Shown here: positions 6,469 to 13,042 of the stretch, one piece after another
How the letters are laid out: every line of letters starts with the position of its first letter
How positions within the stretch are numbered: the stretch's first letter is position 1
DNA from: B46-G9 sp964581175
GTDB taxonomy: Bacteria > Desulfobacterota > DSM-4660 > Desulfatiglandales > Desulfatiglandaceae
Assembly (NCBI GenBank): GCA_964581175.1
Contig: CAZONI010000046.1
Span: 1 to 28,731 of the forward strand
DNA length: 28,731 nt
Direction: 5' to 3'
Notes under the pieces: model-generated
What the model saw: the letters and a program-made list of their open reading frames with translations, nothing else
What the model was told of the DNA's origin: nothing
The model's database searches: none
Position numbers and translations under genes: made by a program

Positions 6469-7290
6469 ATGTCCGAACAGAAAGTCGCTTTGATTACCGG
6501 CGTTTCATCAGGTATCGGGCAGAGCATTGCCCGACAACTGGGTCAAAAAGGCTTTGCCGTCTTTGGAACGAGCCGCAATCCACGGGGTGTTGAGTCAATG
6601 CCAGGTGCGAAAGTCTTGCCGCTCGACGTATGTTTGGACGAGTCGGTCAAGGCGTGCTTGGAAGCGGTATTAGCGCAGGTGGAACGGCTGGACGTCTTGG
6701 TTAACAATGCCGGTTATGTGTTGGGTGGGGCGGTTGAAGAGGTCTCCATTGAAGAGGCCAAGGCACAGTTTGAAACGAATTTCTTTGGCGCAATGAGAAT
6801 GGTTAAAGCGGTGCTCCCGATGATGCGAAAGCAGCGAAGCGGTCAGATTATCAATATCAGTTCAATAGCTGGGTTGATCCCTGCACCACCATTTTGGGGG
6901 ATATACTCAGCCAGCAAGTATGCGTTGGAAGCATACACCGAACACCTGTGGCGTGAGGTCAAGCCCTTCAACGTGCGCGTATCGCTTGTTGAACCGGGCT
7001 CCACTAAGACCCATTTGACGCACAACCAGCAGAATGCGGTTGAGCCGATCAGCGACTATGATTCTTGGCGAGAGCGGGCCTTTGAGGCCACGCGCCAATA
7101 CGAGGAAAAGGCTCCTAAGCCAGCACTCGTGGCCGATTGCGTTGTGGGAATTATCGAGAGTAAATCCCCGAAATTGCACTACCGAGTCGGTAAGGAAGCC
7201 ACCTGGGTCCCTCGACTTCGCAAAATCTTACCGGAAGCACGATTCGAGAAGATAACCAGAAACGTCTTCCAGCTGGATGGCAAGAAATAG
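6469..7290 (+). CDS. Short-chain dehydrogenase/reductase (SDR)
   Basis: A 273-residue classical SDR, NAD(P)-dependent, substrate unknown. It has TGVSSGIG at residues 10-17, VNNAGY at 78-83, N104, S132, Y146 and K150 (YSASK), so the catalytic set is complete. The spacing S132-Y146 is one longer than usual. The segment after TRN and the PGSTKT motif after the active site resemble YbbO/retinol-dehydrogenase-like SDRs. The ATG follows AGAGGAGG at 6456-6463, which lies in the 3' relic of a group II intron, so translation now depends on intron-derived sequence. It shares little sequence with the SDR at 894, so it is not a recent duplicate. Confidence 0.9.
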   Translation: MSEQKVALITGVSSGIGQSIARQLGQKGFAVFGTSRNPRGVESMPGAKVLPLDVCLDESVKACLEAVLAQVERLDVLVNNAGYVLGGAVEEVSIEEAKAQFETNFFGAMRMVKAVLPMMRKQRSGQIINISSIAGLIPAPPFWGIYSASKYALEAYTEHLWREVKPFNVRVSLVEPGSTKTHLTHNQQNAVEPISDYDSWRERAFEATRQYEEKAPKPALVADCVVGIIESKSPKLHYRVGKEATWVPRLRKILPEARFEKITRNVFQLDGKK

Positions 7291-7297
7291 CCGCCTA

Positions 7298-7423
7298 CGG
7301 GGAATGGGGAACGTTCGTCAGATTATAAGTTGAGTTTCGATTTTTTATCAGGGGGGATGAGCGTATTCTTGGCGATGGTGAATTTGCAACATCCAATTCT
7401 ACAAAGCCGACGACCGCGTTGGC
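7298..7423 (+). repeat. Long intergenic repeat, copy 4 (type A, 3' shortened)
   Basis: Matches copy 1 (712-868) from GTCAGATTATAAGTTGAG through GGTGAATTTGCAACATCC and CAATTCTACAAAGCC, then diverges. The 3' part is contracted to a small inverted repeat, GCCGAC...GTTGGC (7407-7423). Confidence 0.6.
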
Positions 7424-7597
7424 TTCGGTCGACAAATGGGTCGTCAGCGTTGTGAGAATTAAGAATGGCAATATTGATTATGCAGTGAGGAAGGCAATCG
7501 ACCTGTTGGGCGGGATGAAAACGATAACGAGGGATAAAGAGAGAATCATGCTGAAGCCCAACCTGGCGGACCCGGATCCCGCTTCGGCTCGCATGAT
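7419..7597 (+). pseudogene. N-terminal fragment of a DUF362 protein
   Basis: About 50 residues (VSVVRIKNGNIDYAVRKAID, then LLGGMKTITRDKERIMLKPN and LADPDP) match the N-terminus of DUF362 proteins, whose consensus is AVRKALELLGG followed by VLLKPN. After about 7588 the match ends and the frame runs into the 3' end of the ankyrin gene on the other strand. The remaining 250-300 residues of the family are missing. It has no Shine-Dalgarno and a TTG as the first possible start. It is not a piece of the full DUF362 gene at 17986, which has a different N-terminus. Confidence 0.6.
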
Positions 7598-9466
7598 CTA
7601 TTCTGCGCGCTCAGCTTCAATCAGCAATCCGCATTCCGGATCGATATCAATCGCACCATTCCAGAGACGCAATCCGGGAATGGGTTCAAACGGATGATTT
7701 TTGTCACCCCCGAAGGTTATCCGGGTCCCGGGCTCGCCTACCTTCATGTTCCCTTTCAAGGGATTGCCGCGTGATCCAGCATTGGCATTGAGAAATAGTG
7801 AATTTACGTCAATTGAAATTCCTATTCGTCTTGCTTCTCCGGAAATGGGGTCCTTTCCTCCCGTACTCGCGGCATAGACCTTGGTGTTTTTCCCTTCCCT
7901 CTCAGTAGTACCAATAGCTGCATTAGCAGCGAGATGAACTATGGCGTGATACTTGGAATAGTCAGGTTTATAGTCCCTGCATTTTCTGTCGCCTTTCTTT
8001 TTGAAATGGGTTGTATCAAGTGTCACCAACAGTGTATTCGTTTTAGGTGAGACCTTTATTATCTCGTCAGGCTTTTTTTGAACCGGCGCGGCCTTCCTGG
8101 GTTCAGGGGCAACGACTCTGGCGACCAACTTGCTCTTAGGCCGGGCCGGCGGGGAACCCGGAAGGAGGTTCTTGAATTCCACTAAATTGTTGGCTTCGGC
8201 AAATTCCAGCGCAGACATGCCGCCTCCCTCGGCCGGGACTATATCTCCAGGATTTCCGCTGGAATACAGGTAGGCGACACCACCAAGGTCCTTTCGGCCG
8301 GCTTTTTCAAAACCTTTGATGTGGAAGGCATTTGGATCTGCCCCGGCCTCGAGAAGCTTCTCGAAAATGCGAAGAGCGACCAATTGCACGTTTTTTGAAG
8401 GGCCTTTTATTCCTTCCACTTCGAAATCAGATATGCGTATGGTCTTCGAGGCTTGTTTCTGCAATATTCGCATGAGCATTCGGGCAGGCTCGGCATAGCC
8501 GGAAAGGGTTTTGCCCGCTGCCAAATGCTGATTCATCACATCATCATCGAGCTTCAGGCAGGCATTCATCAGCGGCAGATAGTTGAGCCGCTCTCTGGCT
8601 AAATGGGTATATCGTCCGTTTGGGAACCTATCCACATAGGCTTGGTTCGCTTCAATGGCCCGTTGTCTGGTTGCAGCTCTAAAGTAAAGCGAATCAAGGT
8701 TGGCATCCGCTTCTGCCGTAAATTTGCCCTTTGGAAATTCAGCCAGGTATCGCTCATAGGCTGCGATGGTTCCTTCTTTCTGGGCTCTTTTGTAGGCAGC
8801 AAGGTCATCATCGGAGATCGGTTTTGATTTCGGTTTTGCCGATGCGATTTCTTTCTTTGAGCGCTGATCCGGCGCAATATATGAACTCAGCATTTGTTCA
8901 AAGGCCTTGTGCCCCCGTCCCTGCGCATTGATCAGCGCAGTCGTTCCCGTAACAGCTTTTGCATAAGGGTCGGCGCCATGCTCCAAAAGCAGGCGACCGA
9001 TTTCAACGTCGCCGTTATAAGCGGCTGCAATCAGAGCAGTGAATCCCTCTTTCGCGCTATAGCCTTTGCCCGTTGCCGCATTCACATTTGCATGTTTTTC
9101 AATCAGCAGTCTCGTTAGTTCGAGATCACGATACATGGCCGCATACACGATCGGCGGAGTCTTGTAAATATGGTCGACAAAATTAACATTCGCACCGTGC
9201 TCGATCAGGTATTTTGCAGTTTCGATATGGCGGTTTCTCAATGCACCCAAGAGAGGAGTGACCCCTACACTTTGCTCATCGATATTGGCCCCTTGATTGA
9301 GAAAATGAATGACTTTCTGCGTATCACCTCTTCCGGCGGCTTCATGGATATTCCAGGCCGGCGCAAACCACCCGCATCGATAAAGGGACAAGAGCAAAAT
9401 GGTGCACGTCAATATTCGGACACATTTCTTGTAATTCTTATACCGTTTCATTACCAGGATCATCAC
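7598..9466 (-). CDS. Ankyrin-repeat envelope protein
   Basis: A 622-residue protein. Residues 16-31 are a hydrophobic export signal ending in SLYRC. Cys31 could be lipidated, but the lipobox LYRC is atypical. Ankyrin repeats fill about 36-195 (for example TPLLGALRNRHIETAKYLIE and HGANVN, then EIGRLLLEHGADP). Residues 222-297 carry two helical repeats of the YERYLAEFPKGKF / YVDRFPNGRYTHLA type. A further ankyrin-like part (VALRIFEKLLEAGADPNAF) lies near 365, then a Pro/Lys-rich linker and an unrecognised C-terminal domain of about 130 residues. It probably acts as a protein-binding scaffold in the periplasm or on the outer membrane. ATG 9466 follows a GAGG; ATG 9451 (MKRYKN) is an alternative start. 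It is one of only two intact minus-strand genes. Confidence 0.85.
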   Translation of the reverse strand: MMILVMKRYKNYKKCVRILTCTILLLSLYRCGWFAPAWNIHEAAGRGDTQKVIHFLNQGANIDEQSVGVTPLLGALRNRHIETAKYLIEHGANVNFVDHIYKTPPIVYAAMYRDLELTRLLIEKHANVNAATGKGYSAKEGFTALIAAAYNGDVEIGRLLLEHGADPYAKAVTGTTALINAQGRGHKAFEQMLSSYIAPDQRSKKEIASAKPKSKPISDDDLAAYKRAQKEGTIAAYERYLAEFPKGKFTAEADANLDSLYFRAATRQRAIEANQAYVDRFPNGRYTHLARERLNYLPLMNACLKLDDDVMNQHLAAGKTLSGYAEPARMLMRILQKQASKTIRISDFEVEGIKGPSKNVQLVALRIFEKLLEAGADPNAFHIKGFEKAGRKDLGGVAYLYSSGNPGDIVPAEGGGMSALEFAEANNLVEFKNLLPGSPPARPKSKLVARVVAPEPRKAAPVQKKPDEIIKVSPKTNTLLVTLDTTHFKKKGDRKCRDYKPDYSKYHAIVHLAANAAIGTTEREGKNTKVYAASTGGKDPISGEARRIGISIDVNSLFLNANAGSRGNPLKGNMKVGEPGTRITFGGDKNHPFEPIPGLRLWNGAIDIDPECGLLIEAERAE

Positions 9467-9599
9467 AGCCTCACACGAAGGAATTCAATGCTCTGTCCTG
9501 TCCCATCCCAATGCAGGGACGGATCCGGCTTCATACGTTTACGGAGGTCTAGCGCTAATCATCAGTTCCCGGTCAAGAGAAACTTCCCGGCCCATGAGT

Positions 9600-9960
9600 C
9601 TAATCGCGGTGCTGGACGAAGTCAGGGCCGTAAAATGGTTCGCGGGGGTAGCGTGACGTCATGCACATCAAGATCGATGTGGACATACACGTGATCTACA
9701 ATGGCTTGGAGCGCCGCTAGACTGTCTTCAAGAGCCGCCGAACCGCCCTTTTCACGCACCTCTTTCCAGGGGATCGGTGCAATACCTGCTTCTCCCAGGC
9801 GCTCGGATTCTGTTTCATCCCTTAATCGAATGGATACGCCGCGCTTCGCTGTATGCCCCAGTGCCTCTCCCGGCCTTTGTCCGGCACCGATGCTCGATAC
9901 GAAACAAATCCTGTCCAGTACGTGCCACTTTTCTTTATTTCGTAATGGTGTGATCCATCG
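9600..9960 (-). pseudogene. Arginase/ureohydrolase-family relic
   Basis: Reading the minus strand gives GHTAKRGVSIRLRDETESER followed by LGEAGIAPIPW, and then DHVYVHIDLDV, which matches the metal-binding strand (V-H-I-D-L-D) of arginase/agmatinase-fold enzymes. After HIDLDV the frame ends. The expected next segment continues in another frame as PANHFTALTSSST, similar to the family's P-A-x-N-F...GGLT. The upstream third of the family, with the first DAHxD motif, is absent. So this is a 5'-truncated, frameshifted remnant. The rest of 9467-10207 shows no recognisable gene. Confidence 0.45.
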
Positions 9961-10207
9961 TCATGTCTTGAAAGCAGGCTCCTCACCCGTGCCCGCTCTG
10001 GCCAGGTTCCCTGCTATCTATCTGAGTACCACAGAATATTCATCAGGATCAAGAATATCTGGTTGATTTCGACGTGGACGTGTGCATGGAGCCGGCCGGG
10101 TCTCCATGAGTTGCAGAAAAGGGTATGCCGGACGTACACAAGTTGCTGCTCCTGACGGGGATTCCGCTGCGCTCCATTCCGGCAGGAGAGTACAGCGATA
10201 CCCCGCC

Positions 10208-10242
10208 GTTATCACGGAGAACCTGTTGGGCAACTCGGCATT
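10208..10242 (+). repeat. Small hairpin repeat, copy 2
   Basis: GTTATCACGGAGAACCTGTT followed by GGGCAACTCGGCATT, 28 bp before a toxin-antitoxin promoter. The left arm TGTTG still pairs with CGGCA through two G-U pairs, so the fold is kept despite the changes. Confidence 0.55.
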
Positions 10243-10269
10243 GACCAGAAGCGACAGATCAGGCTCTCC

Positions 10270-10297
10270 TTGACAAAATACGCCAATGGCGTATACT
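10270..10297 (+). promoter_or_regulatory. Promoter and operator of the RelE/XRE module
   Basis: TTGACA (10270-10275) and TATACT (10292-10297) are 16 bp apart. Between and overlapping them is the perfect inverted repeat ATACGCC-AAT-GGCGTAT (10279-10295), an ideal operator for the helix-turn-helix antitoxin encoded downstream. The repression is inferred from family behaviour. Confidence 0.75.
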
Positions 10298-10303
10298 GCC
10301 ATC

Positions 10304-10490
10304 ATGATTTTCATTGAGACCTCCATCTTTACAAGGGAAATCTCAGAGCTTCTTCCGGATGGGAGGTACCGTCAGCTCCAGTCGGTACTGATTCTGCGGC
10401 CGGAAGCGGGAAGCGTTATCCGAACAAGAAGACCTGACACCGCAACAGCTTAAGCTGCTCCGGAAGATGGTAAAGGAGTTTTTGGAATGA
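10304..10490 (+). pseudogene. RelE/HigB-type toxin with internal deletion
   Basis: The start MIFIETSIFTREISELLPDG and the next residues up to RPEAGSVIR match RelE/ParE-superfamily toxins of about 105 residues. After SVIR the frame shifts: the first stop is TAA 10451-10453, giving 49 residues. The true C-terminus (EQEDLTPQQLKLLRKMVKEF) appears at once in another frame and ends in the TGA at 10488-10490, which overlaps the antitoxin ATG. About 50-55 codons, including the RNA-binding and catalytic core, are missing. The toxin cannot be active. The promoter and the partner are intact. Confidence 0.8.
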
Positions 10491-10795
10491 AAAGGGAGCA
10501 TTTTGACAAACTGATCGCCAGCATTAAGGAGGCCGGCGATATCAAGGCCGGACACAAGAAGGCAACTCGTGTGTACGAAATCAAACCACCTGAGATCAAA
10601 ACCGTAAGAGAAAAACTGAATGTCTCACAGACTGAATTTGCACTGATGATCGGGGTCAGCGTTCGAACCTTACAGAATTGGGAACAAGGGAGAAGAAAAC
10701 CAGAAGGGCCGGCCAAGGCATTGCTGCGAGTCGCATCTAGGAATCCAAGCGCAGTCCTTGATGCCCTCCATGCCGAAGAGGCGGCCAACAACTGA
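10487..10795 (+). CDS. XRE-family antitoxin (NadS/HigA-like), orphaned
   Basis: A 102-residue helix-turn-helix protein. The HTH is at about residues 40-75 (TVREKLNVSQTEFALMIGVS, then VRTLQNWEQGRRKPEG), the XRE/HigA pattern in which WEQGRRxPxGPA follows the recognition helix. It neutralises a RelE-type toxin and represses the module through the palindrome at 10279-10295. The ATG overlaps the toxin stop (ATGA), as in intact modules. Because the toxin is deleted, this protein is now an orphan antitoxin that could protect against related toxins or act only as a regulator; that is inference. Confidence 0.88.
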   Translation: MKREHFDKLIASIKEAGDIKAGHKKATRVYEIKPPEIKTVREKLNVSQTEFALMIGVSVRTLQNWEQGRRKPEGPAKALLRVASRNPSAVLDALHAEEAANN

Positions 10796-11041
10796 ATGGA
10801 AAAGGTGGAAAAGGGGTCACCCCTATTTTAATTGCGCATTCATTGAGAAGCGCCGACCGTCGCCGTCTATTCGAAATGAAGTGGATCTCGGATTTTGATT
10901 AAAGGGCCAAGGCATAAAAATTTTCCAGATTCGTCCTGCATGGAAGGCTCCGAATGAGAAGATAGAAAGATAACGTATAATGTTTTTCGCACATTTGAAG
11001 CGGTGGCCCCGCTATGGTTGACCTATAGAAAGGATGATAAG

Positions 11042-11761
11042 ATGAATTCCAATAAAAGAATTGAGGCAGCAATATTGGGGGCTTTCATATGTGTTGGCCT
11101 GGTCCTGCTGGGGTACTTGATATCAAGTGCTGCGTTAAAAGTTAAAGGAATGGACAGAATTGTGACAGTTAAGGGCCTTGCTGAACGGGAGGTGGAAGCA
11201 AATATTGCTATTTGGCCGGTCAAATTTGCTGAAGTTAATAATGACCTTTCGAAATTGTATTCTGTGATTGAGAGCAAATCCGGTCTGGTTGTGACGTTTT
11301 TGAAGAAAAATGGATTTACGGATGATGAGATAACAATTTCTCAACCCGCAATTTTCGACCGGCAAGCTCAGAATTATGCAAATGCAAGCAAGAGTCGGTT
11401 CAGATTTGCCGCCTCAACAACCGTAACGGTCTACAGTAAAAATGTACCGCTTGTAAGAGAGACCATGAAGAAGGTCGTTGAACTGGTCAAAGAAGGGATC
11501 GCGATTTCTGGCCAAGACTATCAGAATAAAACGGAATTTTTGTTTACTGATCTGAATAAAATCAAACCGGCTATGATAGAAGAGGCTACAAATAACGCCC
11601 GGGAGGTAGCTATAAAGTTTGCGAAAGACTCGGGAAGCAAATTGGGGAAGATCAAAAATGCCTCGCAAGGTCAGTTTTCAATTAATGATCGAGATGCTTC
11701 GACCCACTATATTAAAAAGGTCCGCGTGGTTTCTACAGTAAGGTATTACTTGTCCGATTGA
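11042..11761 (+). CDS. SIMPL (DUF541) domain protein, membrane-anchored
   Basis: A 239-residue protein with an N-terminal anchor or uncleaved signal (about 8-29, AAILGAFICVGLVLLGYLI) and a SIMPL/DUF541 domain. The domain shows the family start RIVTVKGLAEREVEANIAIW, the central FTDDEITISQPAIFDRQ, and the final ASTHYIKKVRVVSTVRYYL. Members lie in the periplasm or at the inner membrane, and the family's function is poorly defined; oxidative-stress and signalling roles have been proposed. ATG 11042 was chosen because GAAAGGA (11028-11034) precedes it; the upstream ATG 11003 is out of context. Single gene; the selenoprotein gene follows after 128 bp. Confidence 0.85.
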   Translation: MNSNKRIEAAILGAFICVGLVLLGYLISSAALKVKGMDRIVTVKGLAEREVEANIAIWPVKFAEVNNDLSKLYSVIESKSGLVVTFLKKNGFTDDEITISQPAIFDRQAQNYANASKSRFRFAASTTVTVYSKNVPLVRETMKKVVELVKEGIAISGQDYQNKTEFLFTDLNKIKPAMIEEATNNAREVAIKFAKDSGSKLGKIKNASQGQFSINDRDASTHYIKKVRVVSTVRYYLSD

Positions 11762-11889
11762 TGAATGGCCCAATAAATAAGGATAGATTGTGTGAGCGAA
11801 GCGAACCACGACCTTATCCCTATTCGTTATATTTTTATAGTTAATCATAATTTATGAACTTTTAAACTTATCAAATAGAGGAAGGAAAG

Positions 11890-12225
11890 ATGAAAACATT
11901 TTCCGACAAAGCATACAATCTTTTAAGGAAGGTGCCTAAAGGGCGTGTAACGACGTATAAAGAAATTGCCCATGCTTTGGGAACAAAAGCATATAGGGGG
12001 GTCGGTCAAGCCATGAAAAGAAACCCCTATGCGCCCGAGGTTCCGTGACACCGGGTTGTCGCCACATCCGGTCGGATTGGGGGTTTTAAGGGGAAGACAT
12101 CGGGAGCCGCAATACAGGAAAAAATACGAATGCTTAAGGAAGAAGGGATTGAGTTTCAGGGAGGAAGAATAAAGAATTTTGAAGAGGTTCTTTTTAGATT
12201 CCCCAAGTCCATGAAGCTTTCATGA
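11890..12225 (+). CDS. MGMT-family protein with selenocysteine (TGA) at the catalytic cysteine
   Basis: A 111-residue DNA-binding MGMT (Ada C-terminal) domain, without the N-terminal half of full-length O6-alkylguanine-DNA alkyltransferases. The frame is interrupted only by TGA 12046-12048, codon 53, which lies exactly at the methyl-accepting cysteine: EVP-U-HRVVATSGRIGGF. All other key positions are kept: Y23 of the helix-turn-helix (TTYKEIAHALG), arginine finger R36, hinge N45, H54, and E85 in LKEEG. The R36-U53 spacing of 17 equals that of R128-C145 in human AGT. A SECIS-like hairpin follows (12062-12080). The frame downstream of TGA is open to 12225 and conserved, which argues against a dead gene. 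ATG 11890 follows GAGGAAGGAAAG. It probably accepts O6-alkyl groups from guanine. A TGC to TGA nonsense mutation is the alternative. Confidence 0.82.
12062..12080 (+). promoter_or_regulatory. Bacterial SECIS element of the MGMT selenoprotein
   Basis: The mRNA after UGA 12046-12048 folds as CCA (12062-12064), a bulged C (12065), AUCC (12066-12069), loop GGUC (12070-12073), GGAU (12074-12077), UGG (12078-12080). The E. coli fdhF SECIS is three pairs, a bulged U, three pairs and the loop GGUC, so architecture and loop match. The loop starts 21 nt after UGA (18 in fdhF). It would bind SelB to recode UGA. The bulged base is C instead of U. Confidence 0.75.
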
Positions 12226-12246
12226 GCGGTTCTCACAAAATTCACC

Positions 12247-12286
12247 GGTTATCAATTGCAAGGCGGCCTGCCGGTCAACCCGGCAT
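12247..12286 (+). repeat. Small hairpin repeat, copy 3
   Basis: GGTTATCA...CCTGCCGGTCAACCCGGCAT, with arms TGCCGG and CCGGCA around a five-base loop. It is 22 bp after the MGMT stop and 27 bp before the next start. The outer CCTGC/GCAGG (12267-12271/12293-12297) offers an alternative pairing. Confidence 0.5.
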
Positions 12287-12312
12287 CCGGGTGCAGGTGA
12301 GATGATTAAAGC

Positions 12313-12714
12313 ATGACACAAAACCCTACAACCAGGCCTGCTCGTCGAGCCGCATTAGCGTTGATAGTGTTCCTGGGTGCATATTTTCTGACCGCAGCAC
12401 CGGTCCTGGTACTGTTTGGGTTTCATGGCTTGACCTTCCTCATCCCGCTCATCGCTGCCATTGCAGCCGGAAGGTATGCGTGGGTGCATGCGGACGGCAT
12501 GCCAAAATATCTTGCAGCCTTTATCTTCTGCGGCGCGGTCCTGTTCGGCGGTATAGGCTTCGCAGCAGGATTTTTTGCACCGATGGTCTTTACGCCCGAG
12601 GCAAATCAAGGTCCGCTACTGGGCATATTTACCACTGGGCCGGCCGGAATCCTATTTGGTGCAAGCGCGGGACTGGTGTATGGGCTTATAAACTCTCGGC
12701 GCGGGGAACGTTGA
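12313..12714 (+). CDS. Hypothetical membrane protein, 133 aa
   Basis: Four predicted transmembrane helices (about 12-31, 33-53, 64-87 and 103-124), with a basic N-terminus (TTRPARR) and a basic C-terminal tail (NSRRGER). It is rich in Gly and Ala (for example GPAGILFGASAGLVYG). I do not recognise a family. No strong Shine-Dalgarno is seen in front of ATG 12313; a GTGAG lies at 12297-12301. Solitary gene between a hairpin repeat and a truncated cupin gene. Confidence 0.6.
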   Translation: MTQNPTTRPARRAALALIVFLGAYFLTAAPVLVLFGFHGLTFLIPLIAAIAAGRYAWVHADGMPKYLAAFIFCGAVLFGGIGFAAGFFAPMVFTPEANQGPLLGIFTTGPAGILFGASAGLVYGLINSRRGER

Positions 12715-12823
12715 AATTGTGCCGCGCAATGCAGGCAATAAAATCAGCGCGTTACACATCAAACCAGCCGACCGCTAACGCGTAGGGCTGAGTTCGATCG
12801 TTATCCCTCAATGAGATCGCCAA

Positions 12824-13042
12824 ATGACAGTCCCTTACAAGATCGATTTTTCAAGAATTGGATGGGAGTCGCCATTGACCGGAATGCGCCACAAATACAT
12901 TGACCAGGGTGATCAGCGAGTCCGACTTGTTGAGTACTCGAATGAATTGCCGCCTCATTGGTGTGAAAAGGGGCATTGCGGTTACCTGATTAGCGGAAAA
13001 ATGAGGAGAACAGCATGCGTTTCAGTCACCTCACTGCGATGA
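12824..13042 (+). pseudogene. Truncated cupin-domain gene
   Basis: The first 60 residues (MTVPYKIDFSRIGWESPLTG, later LPPHWCEKGHCGYLISGKM) match the start of small cupin proteins of about 110 residues. The first metal-binding motif (HWCEKGH-x-GYLISG) is present. The second half of the barrel is missing: after SGKM the frame continues into the start of the next gene (ATG 13015) with an unrelated 12-residue tail. The junction at about 13003-13014 supplies GAGGAGAACAGC, which now acts as the ribosome binding site of the peptidase gene. Confidence 0.6.

Noticed and set aside
9170..10066. Two + strand frames of 174 and 121 codons
   Set aside because: The first is antisense to the ankyrin gene, the second antisense to the arginase-like relic; no recognisable protein.
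10161..10179. ATTCCGCTGCGCTCCATTC shared with 19763-19781
   Set aside because: An exact 19-bp match, but short, GC-rich and without conserved flanks; too little to call a repeat family.
11890..12225. Reading the MGMT gene as a simple nonsense-mutated pseudogene
   Set aside because: The stop lies precisely at the catalytic Cys codon, it is TGA, the downstream frame is undamaged and conserved, and a GGUC-looped bulged hairpin follows at the correct distance. Chance agreement of all four is unlikely, though not impossible.
12748..12782. CGCGTTA...TAACGCG inverted repeat as an attC site
   Set aside because: The boxes are in the wrong order (GTTA first, TAAC second) for an attC on either strand; it may be a simple hairpin.
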